DNA of 22,734 nt from CBDUXT01 sp965371245 (GCA_965371245.1 CBDUXT010000091.1:1-22734); one strand, 5' to 3'; positions 1-8,799 are shown, counted from the first letter of the stretch. Program-made: numbers and translations. Notes: a model not told the origin generated them from the sequence alone.

Positions 1-247
1 AGTTGCCCTCGTGCCGACGGAGTAGGCCATGACCAAGCGGCGCTGTAGTACTAACACCTGCCCACTACCACTCCGGCTCGGTACGTTACCGGAATTGCAT
101 GCACCCCATCCGGGGTCTTGCACTTGTCCGGTTACTGACAATCACTCTACCATGAAAGGCCCTTCGGTCCAAGCGCGAACAGTGGATTCCACGCCAATCT
201 TGGCCGTTCGGATTCTCAAACGTTCCCGTTTCGCCCCTGGCGACGGG
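1..247. other. Non-coding left edge, downstream of the giant secreted-protein gene
   Basis: This is the 3' flank of the minus-strand gene that stops at 248. A short plus-strand reading frame runs through it, but its composition (many Pro, Thr, Ser and Cys) and lack of any family motif argue against coding. I see no convincing terminator, RNA or repeat here. Confidence 0.5.
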
Positions 248-3200
248 CTACGGGCCGTTGGCGCTGCTTAGGTCACCGCTCTTCCAGTTGTCGGCAATGG
301 AATTGGCCGATGAGGAACCAGTGTAGGAGCGGATTCCGACGGTCGTCCCATTATCGTCAAACGGTGCCGCAATGCCCGTCATGGTGCAATCCGCCGGGCC
401 CCAGTTCGCGGTGATGTCTACCGGGCCACCCAAGTCTGGATCGGTGTCCCAGCGCCAAGTGCTGACGCTTGTCGTGGCTCCGACGCCCTCGATCGTCGCA
501 CCGACCCAGTTGCCACCGGCAACCGCTCCGTCACCCAGGCAGGATGACAGCACTCCAACGAAGGAGGGGTCGTAACGCGCCCATGCCCATTCGTTGGTGT
601 CGGCCTTCGCCAGTATTTCATAGTGATCACCGGGGACGGCGCTAGCGCGGAAGATGAAGCCCCAGGAGTGTGTTTGGGGGTCAGTGACCTGCAGTTTCCC
701 AAACTGGTCGATCGTTTCGGTGACACCACCGACCCACCGCATCTGTCCCTCTCGAAATCGTTGTCCCGAGTCCTCGACGAGTTCGTTGCCGATGATCGAG
801 AAACTCTGGCTATCGACCACCCAGTTCGAGCCCAGCGAAGCCCGATTAAAATCGTCAGCGAAGACTTGACCGGGCGGCGGAACGATGCACGTGCCAGTGC
901 CCAAGTCGCACGCTTCACCCTGTGGGCAGTTGTCGGCTCCGCTGCACACACCGCCGGTGCAGGTATCGCCGGACGTGCAGGCCGCTCCGTCATCGCAGAG
1001 TGCGGTGTTGTCAACGCTTTGACATCCTGCAACCGGCCCGCAGCTGTCGTCGGTGCATGGGTTGAGGTCGTCACAAATCGGAGGCGTCCCAAGCTCACAT
1101 CCCAACGCTGGGTCGCACGCTTCCACGCCGTTGCACGCGTCACCGTCATCACAAGAGAGGGGCGTGCCTGGTTGGCAGAGGTCCTGTACATCGCAGAACT
1201 CCGAACCGTTGCACACATCGCCGTCGTCACAATCGATATCGAGATCGCAGGAGGTGGCCCCGGACACGGCACTTAGGTCACCGCTCTTCCAGTTGTCGGC
1301 AACGGAATTGGTCGATGAGGAACCAGTGTAGGAGCGGATACCGACAGTTGTTCCAATATCGACAAACGGTGGAGCAATGCTCGTCATGGTGCAATCAGCC
1401 GGGCCCCAGTTTGCGGTGATGTCTACCGGGCCACCCAAGTCTGGATCGGTGTCCCAGCGCCAAATGCTGACGCTTGTCGTGGCTCCGACGCCCTCGATCG
1501 TCGCGCCGAGCCAGTCACCACCACCGACGGCTCCGTCGCCCATGCAGGTTGCGAGCACGCCGGCGAAGGCGGGGTCGTAACGGGCCCACGACCAGTCGTT
1601 TGTACCAGCGATCGCCAGGACTTCGTAGTGGTCACCGGGGACCGTGCCGGCTCGGAAGATGAAGCCCCAGGAGTGTGTTTGGGGGTCAGTGACCTGCAGT
1701 TTCCCAAACTGGTCGATCGTTTCGGTGACACCACCGACCCACCGCATCTGTCCCTCTCGAAATCGTTGTCCCGAGTCCTCGACGAGTTCGTTGCCGATGA
1801 TCGAGAAACTCTGGCTATCGACCACCCAGTTCGAGCCCAGCGAAGCCCGATTAAAATCGTCAGCGAAGACTTGACCGGGCGGCGGAACGGTGCACGTGCA
1901 AGCTTGACAGATATCTCCCGCCGCGCAGTCGGTGTTGGTCTCACATTCTTCTGACGCCAACATGTTGAGTATGCCGTCCCCACACGCCGGGAAAGTGCAG
2001 TCCGCATCGCAGGTGGCGGATTGGGCGCCAGCGTCACACTCTTCGCCGAGATCGACGGTGGCATCACCGCAAACGGGCTCTGGCACGCAGTTGCAACTGG
2101 CTGCGCAGATCTCCGCCGCAAGGCAGTCGCCGTCCGCTTCGCACTGTTCGCCCGATGTAAGATTAAGCACGCCATCTCCACAGTCTGCCAATGAGCAGTC
2201 TACGTCGCATGTTACCGACTCGCCGGCGTCGTCGCATTCCTCGCACGAGTCGACAACGCCGTCACCGCACGATACGCCGCTGATGCTGATCTTGAACGTG
2301 TTGGCCGACGCCGTCCCCGTCATGAACACGTTCTGATTCAGATCCACGGCTACGCAAAAGTCGGCAGGTCTCTCAAACGTGTTTGCCCCGTCGCCGAACG
2401 CATCGATGATCTGCGTGATGACGCCGTCCGGCGCGATCCGAAAAGCGTTCTGGCTGACCCAGGCGGCTACGTAAACATTTCCGAACTGATCGACCGCGAT
2501 TCCAGTTGGATTGTCGAGGGCGTTCCCGAGGCCGTCGCCGGTACTGTCCATGATTCGCGTGGTGACGCCGCCGGATGTGATCTTGAATACGTTGTCACTA
2601 GCGTTGCCGGTCACATAGCAAGTCCCCGTACTGTCTACGCTTATGTCGTGGGGTCCGGCGAGGAGGTTCCCCGTTCCGTCGCCTGTGGCATCCATGATCT
2701 GGGTGATCGTTCCACCCGGCGTGATCTTGAACACGTTGTCTGACCCCAACCCGGCGACAAAGACGTTTCCCGAGCCGTCGGCCGCTACGCCAAACGGTGC
2801 CGACAGTACATCCGTGCCGTTGCCCCCGGAATCGATGATCTCCGTGATGACGCCACCGGGCGTGATCCGAAACACGTTGTTGCTGATATTCCCGGTTACG
2901 AACACATTGCCCGAGTCATCTACGACAAGACCGAGCGGCCCGGACAGCGCGTTGGCGCCGTCGCCGCTCGGTCCAATGATTTGAGTGACCACGCCGCTGG
3001 GCGTGACCTTGAAGGCGTTGTCGCTGAGAAACCCGACCACATAGACGTTGGCCGCGCTATCGACGTCGATGCCGACAGGGCAGGACATGCCATCACCCGG
3101 GCCTCCGGCTATTTTGGTGACTCCGCCCGCTGGCGTTACCTTGAAAACACCTTGGTTTCCCGTTGAGGTTCCACATGCCGCTACGTACACGTTGCCGGCT

Positions 3201-5695
3201 GCGTCCGTGACGACGCCGTCCGGATCGAGAAGCGATCCGGGCGTCCCGGTGCCCGATCCATCCAGGACCAGTCTGACTTGTGTCGCACACGGTGCACCCT
3301 CCAGAGCGCACGATGCCGAACAACCGTCACCGCCGACCTGGCCACCGTCATCGCATTCCTCGCCGCACTGCGTTTGTAGGATTCCATTGCCGCAGTGGTT
3401 TGGCGGTCCGCCGGCGCAGATGCCGCCGCCACAGGTATCGTTTCCGGTGCAGGCGTTGCCGTCATCACACGGGAGCGTGTTGTTTGTGTTCATGCAATCC
3501 AGGAGAGGGTCACAGACATCGTCTGTGCAGACGTTGGCGTCGTCGCAATCCGCATCGTCGGTGCAGATGGACGACACTGTCCCTTCACCGGCACCTAGGT
3601 CACCGCTCGTCCATTTGTCGGCGAGCGAATTGGCCGTTGAGGAACCAGTGTAGGAGCGGATTCCGACGGTCGTCCCATTATCATCAAACGGTGCCGCAAT
3701 GCCCGTCATGGTGCAATCCGCCGGGCCCCAGTTCGCGGTGATGTCTACCGGGCCACCCAAGTCTGGATCGGTGTCCCAGCGCCAAGTGCTGACGCTTGTC
3801 GTGGCTCCGACGCCCTCGATCGTCGCACCGACCCAGTTGCCACCACCGACGGCTCCGTCGCCCATGCAGGTTGCGAGCACGCCGGCGAAGGTGGGGTCGT
3901 AACGGGCCCACGACCAGTCGTTTGTACCAGCGATCGCCAGGACTTCGTAGTGGTCACCGGGGACCGTGCCGGCTCGGAAGATGAAGCCCCAGGAGTGTGT
4001 TTGGGGGTCAGTGACCTGCAGTTTCCCAAACTGGTCGATCGTTTCGGTGACACCACCGACCCACCGCATCTGTCCCTCTCGAAATCGTTGTCCCGAGTCC
4101 TCGACGAGTTCGTTGCCGATGATCGAGAAACTCTGGCTATCGACCACCCAGTTCGAGCCCAGCGAAGCCCGATTAAAATCGTCAGCGAACAACTGTCCGC
4201 CGCCGCACGCCTCGATGAAGAAATCCGGGGCCATCGTATCGGGTTGCTCGATCGGACTCAGGAACGTAACGGCGCCGGCGGTGAAGTCGGCCAAGTAAAT
4301 CGTGCCGTCCGGGCCGACCACGACGTCAAGCCCGTTCGCGCCGACAAGGTTAGTCGTGCCCTCGTCTGTCGCGGTCCGCCCATCGGCAGACAACCCAATC
4401 CGTCGTAGAGGGCCGGGACCGCCGGTAACGAGTAAGTTGTCGTCCCAGTCGGAGCAGAAGCTACCGGGGAGAAGGTTGCCGAATTTGGAGCGGTACTCGG
4501 TAATCCCATCCATCAAACCCGCGGTTTGTAGCAGTGGCTGCCTGTACGTGCCGTTCGGGTCTTCACCCGGGATCGGGTCTTCACCAAAGCCAAAGTAGTA
4601 GCACTGCGCCACGTCGCCGCAAAGAGAGTCGGTGCACAAAATGGAAAGATCAACGCACGTGCCTCCCGGGCAGTTTGCGTCTGTTGTGCACGCGTCACTT
4701 GCGTTAGAGCCACCGCGACACTGCAGCCCGGACGGCATGGCTAGGTACGGATTCGGCGACCCATAGTATCGACCGTGTTCCACGAGATTGAGTTCGTCGC
4801 CGATCGGCTGCACAGTCGGCTCTTGACAGGGGCAGCCGTAGTTGTTCGACTCCATGCCGCAGTCGAGTCCAAAGCCGAGGGAGGCGTCGTTGTCCGTGCT
4901 GTATGGCAGGCCGTTGGAGTGCCATACCAAGTCGTACGGGTTCCTGAACCCCGACGCATAAACCTCGAGTCCGCATGCCTCAACGAAGTTTCCGGAACCG
5001 CAGTTTCGGTCAAATGTCGGATCCACATTCCCGTTGGCGTCGTTAAAACACGCGCGCACGACGGCACCTGCCAGGCGTGATTCCGAGAAATCGGCTGAAT
5101 AGCCGCTGTTCGCATTGGAGCCCTGAGCAATGTAAAGACACCCGTCCGGACCGAAGGCTAGGCCATTCGTTTGGTTGTTCCCGGGCGGATTCTTCTCACG
5201 CGGTAGGCCTGTAATGAAGGTCTCGTCCACGATGTAGTTGGCGCCGCCGTCGATGCTGACGGCGCGCGCAATGGCACCGTTGAACGGCGCTGTCCCATCG
5301 ACCGAGTACGCTATGTAGAGCCGAATCTCGTCGGCTGGGTCGGACTTCGGATCGAACGCCAGTCCCAGCGCATGTTGAACCATCGCAGGGCCGTTCAGAT
5401 CGATGACAACTGTATCGCTTGTCACAAACTTGGCACCGTCGAAGCAGATGCGGTGCACTTCACCTGTCTGTCCGTTGAGCGCATAGACGCATCCATCACG
5501 CACCGACGTGGGATCGGGGTCCTCGGGCCCGAAGTCGAGCGCGGTCGTGAACCCGATTCCGCCTTGCAACGTCTGGATCGGTGCAAAATCAACGCCCGCG
5601 GCGGTAGTAACGAAATGGAGCCCAGGTAGGACCGAAGCCGCTAGCCAGAGCGTCGCGCGGAGACGTGGTCTCGGCACAGTTCTTAGCTTGTTCAC
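248..5695 (-). CDS. Giant secreted multidomain protein: sorbosone-dehydrogenase-like and NHL-like propellers, Cys-rich segments, three LamG-like modules
   Basis: 1815 residues. The start is a GTG preceded by GAGGGG about 7 nt upstream; residues 1 to about 34 form a signal peptide (basic start, hydrophobic core, TTAAG), so the product is exported. Residues about 35-490 resemble the glucose/sorbosone dehydrogenase propeller, with the hallmark GFRNPYDLVWH followed by a TDND motif and repeated GPDG loops. Three copies of a LamG/concanavalin-like module (starting FADDFNRASLGSNW) lie at about 500-700, 1268-1474 and 1603-1808. Between them are Cys-rich stretches with CDDGDxCNG and CGDGxxxxxEECDD motifs, as in extracellular proteins of planctomycetes and myxobacteria. 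Residues about 834-1139 hold seven NHL-like repeats of the form NVFxxGxxSxNVFKITPGGxITxI. There is no recognisable C-terminal sorting signal or membrane anchor. I infer an extracellular sugar-binding or oxidising protein; the enzymatic activity is not proven, because the calcium- and PQQ-binding residues cannot be assigned by eye. Confidence 0.85.
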   Translation of the reverse strand: MNKLRTVPRPRLRATLWLAASVLPGLHFVTTAAGVDFAPIQTLQGGIGFTTALDFGPEDPDPTSVRDGCVYALNGQTGEVHRICFDGAKFVTSDTVVIDLNGPAMVQHALGLAFDPKSDPADEIRLYIAYSVDGTAPFNGAIARAVSIDGGANYIVDETFITGLPREKNPPGNNQTNGLAFGPDGCLYIAQGSNANSGYSADFSESRLAGAVVRACFNDANGNVDPTFDRNCGSGNFVEACGLEVYASGFRNPYDLVWHSNGLPYSTDNDASLGFGLDCGMESNNYGCPCQEPTVQPIGDELNLVEHGRYYGSPNPYLAMPSGLQCRGGSNASDACTTDANCPGGTCVDLSILCTDSLCGDVAQCYYFGFGEDPIPGEDPNGTYRQPLLQTAGLMDGITEYRSKFGNLLPGSFCSDWDDNLLVTGGPGPLRRIGLSADGRTATDEGTTNLVGANGLDVVVGPDGTIYLADFTAGAVTFLSPIEQPDTMAPDFFIEACGGGQLFADDFNRASLGSNWVVDSQSFSIIGNELVEDSGQRFREGQMRWVGGVTETIDQFGKLQVTDPQTHSWGFIFRAGTVPGDHYEVLAIAGTNDWSWARYDPTFAGVLATCMGDGAVGGGNWVGATIEGVGATTSVSTWRWDTDPDLGGPVDITANWGPADCTMTGIAAPFDDNGTTVGIRSYTGSSTANSLADKWTSGDLGAGEGTVSSICTDDADCDDANVCTDDVCDPLLDCMNTNNTLPCDDGNACTGNDTCGGGICAGGPPNHCGNGILQTQCGEECDDGGQVGGDGCSASCALEGAPCATQVRLVLDGSGTGTPGSLLDPDGVVTDAAGNVYVAACGTSTGNQGVFKVTPAGGVTKIAGGPGDGMSCPVGIDVDSAANVYVVGFLSDNAFKVTPSGVVTQIIGPSGDGANALSGPLGLVVDDSGNVFVTGNISNNVFRITPGGVITEIIDSGGNGTDVLSAPFGVAADGSGNVFVAGLGSDNVFKITPGGTITQIMDATGDGTGNLLAGPHDISVDSTGTCYVTGNASDNVFKITSGGVTTRIMDSTGDGLGNALDNPTGIAVDQFGNVYVAAWVSQNAFRIAPDGVITQIIDAFGDGANTFERPADFCVAVDLNQNVFMTGTASANTFKISISGVSCGDGVVDSCEECDDAGESVTCDVDCSLADCGDGVLNLTSGEQCEADGDCLAAEICAASCNCVPEPVCGDATVDLGEECDAGAQSATCDADCTFPACGDGILNMLASEECETNTDCAAGDICQACTCTVPPPGQVFADDFNRASLGSNWVVDSQSFSIIGNELVEDSGQRFREGQMRWVGGVTETIDQFGKLQVTDPQTHSWGFIFRAGTVPGDHYEVLAIAGTNDWSWARYDPAFAGVLATCMGDGAVGGGDWLGATIEGVGATTSVSIWRWDTDPDLGGPVDITANWGPADCTMTSIAPPFVDIGTTVGIRSYTGSSSTNSVADNWKSGDLSAVSGATSCDLDIDCDDGDVCNGSEFCDVQDLCQPGTPLSCDDGDACNGVEACDPALGCELGTPPICDDLNPCTDDSCGPVAGCQSVDNTALCDDGAACTSGDTCTGGVCSGADNCPQGEACDLGTGTCIVPPPGQVFADDFNRASLGSNWVVDSQSFSIIGNELVEDSGQRFREGQMRWVGGVTETIDQFGKLQVTDPQTHSWGFIFRASAVPGDHYEILAKADTNEWAWARYDPSFVGVLSSCLGDGAVAGGNWVGATIEGVGATTSVSTWRWDTDPDLGGPVDITANWGPADCTMTGIAAPFDDNGTTVGIRSYTGSSSANSIADNWKSGDLSSANGP
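271..884 (-). repeat. LamG-module repeat, copy A (C-terminal module)
   Basis: Intragenic repeat of 614 bp, collinear without gaps with copy B (1276-1889). Positions 648-862 are identical to the matching stretches of copies B and C. The part nearest the 3' end of the gene (about 320-520) matches copy C almost perfectly, while about 520-645 carries differences found in neither other copy. Confidence 0.9.
1276..1889 (-). repeat. LamG-module repeat, copy B (middle module)
   Basis: Same length as copy A. Positions 1653-1867 are identical to copies A and C. About 1525-1650 matches copy C with very few changes, while about 1300-1400 carries several substitutions seen in neither other copy. Identity with copy A runs on past the point where copy C stops, to 1889. 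Confidence 0.9.
3598..4189 (-). repeat. LamG-module repeat, copy C (N-terminal module)
   Basis: 592 bp collinear with copies A and B. Positions 3975-4189 are identical to both. The first half resembles A and the middle resembles B, so C looks like the donor or a shared intermediate in gene conversion. Confidence 0.9.
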
Positions 5696-6149
5696 GTGCT
5701 ACCCCTCAGGAAGGAAGCCATACGCTTCCGAGCAAGTGACAACAGGTGCGTTACGTGCAGCTCCCCGCCGAACCTCTCCGGACCCTATCCGCATGAAGCC
5801 GATGGCTCCAGAAGTGGCCGCTGTCACTTGGTTTCTCCTTGGCGCGAACCGGCCATGCCCAGACCAGAACCGCATCAGCGTTATGATAGCCGCCCGGGGC
5901 CGCTAGTGCAACGGGGCATCTCCACCCCGCGAACCCACCCAGGGATGCTATTGGCGTTGGGCCGGACTTGCCTCCCCTTCCGTCGTCAGCGCCAAGGTAG
6001 AGCTGGAGTCCTTCTTGGCGCAAATGCGCGTTGCGATGCCGAGGCTTTCGCATCTTGGTTTATCAGACGTGGTCGGAGCGCCCGTTCGCCGATCTCCCCA
6101 ATAGGGACTCCTAAGCTGATGACCCGACCTCGAAGGAGCCTGATTCAGC
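5696..6149. other. Intergenic region without a recognisable gene
   Basis: About 450 bp upstream of the giant secreted-protein gene, so it should contain that gene's promoter on the minus strand. Reading frames on both strands are open for up to 220 codons, but they are Arg-, Pro- and Ser-rich with no family motif and look like GC-rich chance frames. I see no clear RNA gene or repeat. Confidence 0.4.
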
Positions 6150-6542
6150 ATCCGGAGTCGGGGTGTCGCCAGCTCGGAATCGGCAAGCCGAACCCGAGCC
6201 GTGAGCCGCCTCATGGCACCGCCAGCATAGCGTTAGTAGGTTCGCGTTGTCATCTGCTCCGCCCGTCCGCGACACGCCGCCACAGCCCCGAAGCCGTCCC
6301 CACGGGCGAATACCCCCTTTCCGTTCGTTTCCGGGCAGCGGAAGGGGGCATCGGATGCCGATCCTAGTCCGAGCGAGTGCCGGGGGGCAACGGCGTGCGA
6401 GTCCCGCCGCGATCCGGTGCGTCGTGAGGGGGCGACGGAGGACAGGCGGTGCGGGCGACTTGCGGAAGGGGGCCACGACCCGGAGGGTCGGGGCTGGAGA
6501 GCTGAGTCCGATCATGGGCGAGCCATTGCCGTAGGCATTCAC
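6111..6542 (-). pseudogene. HNH-endonuclease-like remnant
   Basis: The reading frame (143 codons from a GTG) ends with a stretch that reads GGADDNANLLTLCWRCHEAAHG at about 6186-6255. This matches the C-terminal half of an HNH nuclease: the Asn-Leu-(x)2-Leu-Cys-(x)2-Cys-His-(x)3-His signature of the zinc-knuckle type. The upstream half of the domain, with the first Cys pair and the catalytic His in a context such as DHIxP, is absent in this frame. I did not find it in the other two minus frames either; the N-terminal 90 residues look like noise. The most economical reading is a decayed or truncated HNH gene. It sits head to head with the small HTH gene at 6563. A chance match is possible but unlikely given six conserved positions in correct spacing. 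Confidence 0.45.
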
Positions 6543-6562
6543 CCGTGCATCACGCTGATGGC

Positions 6563-6886
6563 ATGATGAGTCCAGACCGTCTTCGCATGGCGATGGTACT
6601 GCTTGGTGGCATCACGCAGGGTGAGCTATCGCGCGCCAGCGGCGTCAGCCCGACGACGATCTCGCTGTTCCTGAACGGCAAGCGGAAGCTGCGCCCCGCG
6701 CTGGCGGCGAGGCTCGTGGAAGGGATGGAGAGGGCGTTCGTGCGCAAGGGTTCGCGCTTGGACACCGCGTTCTTCACCGACGCCGAAGAGCGGACAGACG
6801 CATCAGCCCGGCGTGGTTGGGCGGAATCGGTGACGCCCGCCACGAGGCATAGCCATGATCCGCGCAACCGACTCTCACGCAGTTAG
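6563..6886 (+). CDS. Small Cro/CI-type helix-turn-helix protein
   Basis: 107 residues from the ATG at 6563; an in-frame GTG at 6545 and another ATG at 6566 are alternatives, and no start has a strong ribosome binding site. Residues about 16-52 form an XRE-type HTH: the segment TQGELSRASGVSPTTISLFL gives helix 2, turn and recognition helix, followed by NGKRKLRPALAARLVEGME. The last 40 residues are low in complexity and have no recognised fold, so the tail may be degenerate. Such short DNA-binding proteins are typical of phage, plasmid and toxin-antitoxin loci, which fits the neighbouring HNH remnant and the nearby tRNA. It is convergent with the possible small ORF at 6875-7072, which it overlaps by 12 nt. 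Its target is unknown. Confidence 0.65.
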   Translation: MMSPDRLRMAMVLLGGITQGELSRASGVSPTTISLFLNGKRKLRPALAARLVEGMERAFVRKGSRLDTAFFTDAEERTDASARRGWAESVTPATRHSHDPRNRLSRS

Positions 6887-7072
6887 CGCATCCATTTCCG
6901 TGGCCGCGCTCATCAAGTCCCCTAGCGGCATTGGCACATCGTCCGAGTATTCCAAGGAGCATGTGAAACCCCCCTCGCCTTCGTCGGAAAAGGCGCGCGG
7001 CTGGATCCGGCCTTCTTTGGCAGAGATACCGACCATGGTGCGCATCGCTGTGGGAGGCCACACCGTTGGCAT
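6875..7072 (-). CDS. Possible small ORF downstream of the kinase
   Basis: 65 residues, beginning at an ATG 32 nt after the stop codon of the kinase gene and on the same strand, so it could be the second gene of a two-gene unit. The C-terminal part (GGFTCSLEYSDDVPMPLGDL, then MSAATEMDALTA) has an acidic, mixed composition more like real protein than the Arg/Pro/Ser noise of other frames nearby. There is no strong ribosome binding site (only GTGAG about 11 nt upstream), and an in-frame stop closely precedes the ATG. No family is recognised. The length and acidic character would suit a regulator or antitoxin-like partner, but that is speculation. Confidence 0.4.
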   Translation of the reverse strand: MPTVWPPTAMRTMVGISAKEGRIQPRAFSDEGEGGFTCSLEYSDDVPMPLGDLMSAATEMDALTA

Positions 7073-7104
7073 CCAGTGGCTTGCTCACATCCCGTATACG
7101 CGCG

Positions 7105-8799
7105 TCACGAATTGTCCGAATCCCACGCCACGGGAAGCGGCCGAAAAGACGCTAGCTCCCGTTCAAGATCGTTTCTGCACTCGACCGCCGCACCCCCTCC
7201 TCCGAGGAATCTCAATGTTCGGAGGACACCCTTTTCGTCGTACACAGGTTCAATCACAGTAGCCTTGTCCTTCTTGAGAACAAGACACCGCTGCCAACCC
7301 CTGCGACGCAAATCCTCTCGTTCTTTGCTAGAGACGAGTCGATAGAAGGCTCGAAAGTCACGCTTCTGTAGTTCGGGTCTGATCTTCTGCGTCTCCGTAC
7401 CCCGGAAATCTCTCATTACACCCAAGTGTGTTGCAAGAATGGCACAGACCGTCTTATCCAATTCATCTTCATCGCATAGCAGGAACAAATGTCGAACAGA
7501 CACTCCGCGCCGGGCGATCATTCGGTTCATCGTGAGGAATCGCCCATTTATGCCGAGGTTTCCAGGAAACCAAAACATTGGAAATGATTGCGTAAAAAAG
7601 GCGTCACCGGGTTGGAGAATTGACAGATACATGCTCATAGCAGAGACGATATCCTCGTGGCCGCCGCTTAGGTCGAAGACTCCACTGGACATGTCTGCGA
7701 CACGACTCAGGAGAATACTCAGGTTGAGCTGGAACATCCCGCAAAAGAACTCGTCACGATCCCCGCAGAGTCCATCAACGCATACTGACATACTGGAGGC
7801 GACTTTTTCTTGATCTAGCTCGCGCGCGCTCCGAGCAAGATCAAACGACATGCTACGAATCTCGAAGATCAGAGCGTTGGCATCACGGATGCGCGCCTCC
7901 TTGTTAGACCGCATACATCTTGCGATGAGGTCAGGTACACCAAGACCCATATCGCCTTCAAGGAGCCGAGGATTCCGGTCAAGGATTCGTTCCGTAGTTT
8001 GCCGCTTGAGACGGTCGTCGTTCAAAACGGGTTCGCATGGCTTTTCCCCCGTCGCCATGTAGAAGAACACACCTCCAAGGGAGTAGATATCCGACCGCCG
8101 ACCCTCGCGGTCGCCGTCCCATCGCTCGGGCGCACAGAATCCGTGAATGTCCGCCGGACGCCTTCCTGGTCGCAGGAAAGTAGAATCACGGAACACGGCG
8201 CTACCGAAGTCTATGAATACAAGCCGTCCATCGGGGCGTCGCATGATGTTGGTGTACCAGATGTCACCGTGGATGATCTGGTGCTGGTGTATCTTTTGAA
8301 GCTGTATGGCCAAGTCGAGGGCCAAGTCATAGAAGTCCTTTGCGTCCGCGATTCCGGCGAAATCTCCGCCGTTTCCGAACTTACCCACGAGGCATTTATC
8401 GAGCGTTTCGCCTTCAACAAACTCCTCGACGAGGAATCTGGCGAACACGATCTCGTTTTCGTCGTCGGGGTCGATCTGCAAATCAACTTCGCCGTGATCG
8501 AAAATCCGCGCAACACAATCGACATCTCTCAGCTTCAAGAGTGCCGCAAAATCGGTTTCGATCTGGTCATTGACATCGCGGATGAAGTCGCGGTTCTTAA
8601 TGATGCCCCGCGCGTGGATGGCCTTTGGCTTCTTGATGACCACATGTTTGCCCACGCAGACCCCGCCACGCGCATCCCATCGTGCCGTATCGAGGATTTC
8701 GACAACCTCGGCCTTCACTGTCTCCGCGTAGCCGCCCTCGCCAAGAGGCTTTCCGATCGGTTGGTACTTTGCCAGGCTTCCTCGTAGCGGTTCAGCCAT
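7105..8799 (-). CDS. Ser/Thr-type protein kinase fused to an unassigned C-terminal domain
   Basis: 564 residues from the ATG at 8799, chosen because GAGGTG lies 5 nt upstream; the frame is open 65 codons further but without homologous-looking sequence. The kinase domain spans residues about 12-315: glycine loop LGEGGYAETV (19-28), probable ATP-anchoring Lys56 in VVIKKPK, helix-C Glu81, catalytic loop IIHGDIWYTN with Asp179 and Asn184 (HGD instead of HRD), DFG at 197-199, APE at 223-225, and SDIYSLGG. All catalytic residues are present, so activity is expected. Residues about 340-550 form a second domain with GGHEDIVSAM, PGDAFFTQSFPMFW, NGRFLTMNRMIARRGVSVRHLFLL and a tail TVIEPVYDEKGVLRTLRF. 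It is reminiscent of phospholipase-D-like or related alpha/beta folds but lacks an HKD motif; I cannot name it. There is no membrane segment, so it is probably cytoplasmic. Base composition is visibly less GC-rich than in neighbouring genes, suggesting transfer. Confidence 0.85.
   Translation of the reverse strand: MAEPLRGSLAKYQPIGKPLGEGGYAETVKAEVVEILDTARWDARGGVCVGKHVVIKKPKAIHARGIIKNRDFIRDVNDQIETDFAALLKLRDVDCVARIFDHGEVDLQIDPDDENEIVFARFLVEEFVEGETLDKCLVGKFGNGGDFAGIADAKDFYDLALDLAIQLQKIHQHQIIHGDIWYTNIMRRPDGRLVFIDFGSAVFRDSTFLRPGRRPADIHGFCAPERWDGDREGRRSDIYSLGGVFFYMATGEKPCEPVLNDDRLKRQTTERILDRNPRLLEGDMGLGVPDLIARCMRSNKEARIRDANALIFEIRSMSFDLARSARELDQEKVASSMSVCVDGLCGDRDEFFCGMFQLNLSILLSRVADMSSGVFDLSGGHEDIVSAMSMYLSILQPGDAFFTQSFPMFWFPGNLGINGRFLTMNRMIARRGVSVRHLFLLCDEDELDKTVCAILATHLGVMRDFRGTETQKIRPELQKRDFRAFYRLVSSKEREDLRRRGWQRCLVLKKDKATVIEPVYDEKGVLRTLRFLGGGGAAVECRNDLERELASFRPLPVAWDSDNS

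Noticed and set aside
5696..6367. 223-codon plus-strand ORF
   Set aside because: Arg-, Pro- and Ser-rich, no motif, and it overlaps the HNH-like remnant; typical chance frame in GC-rich DNA.
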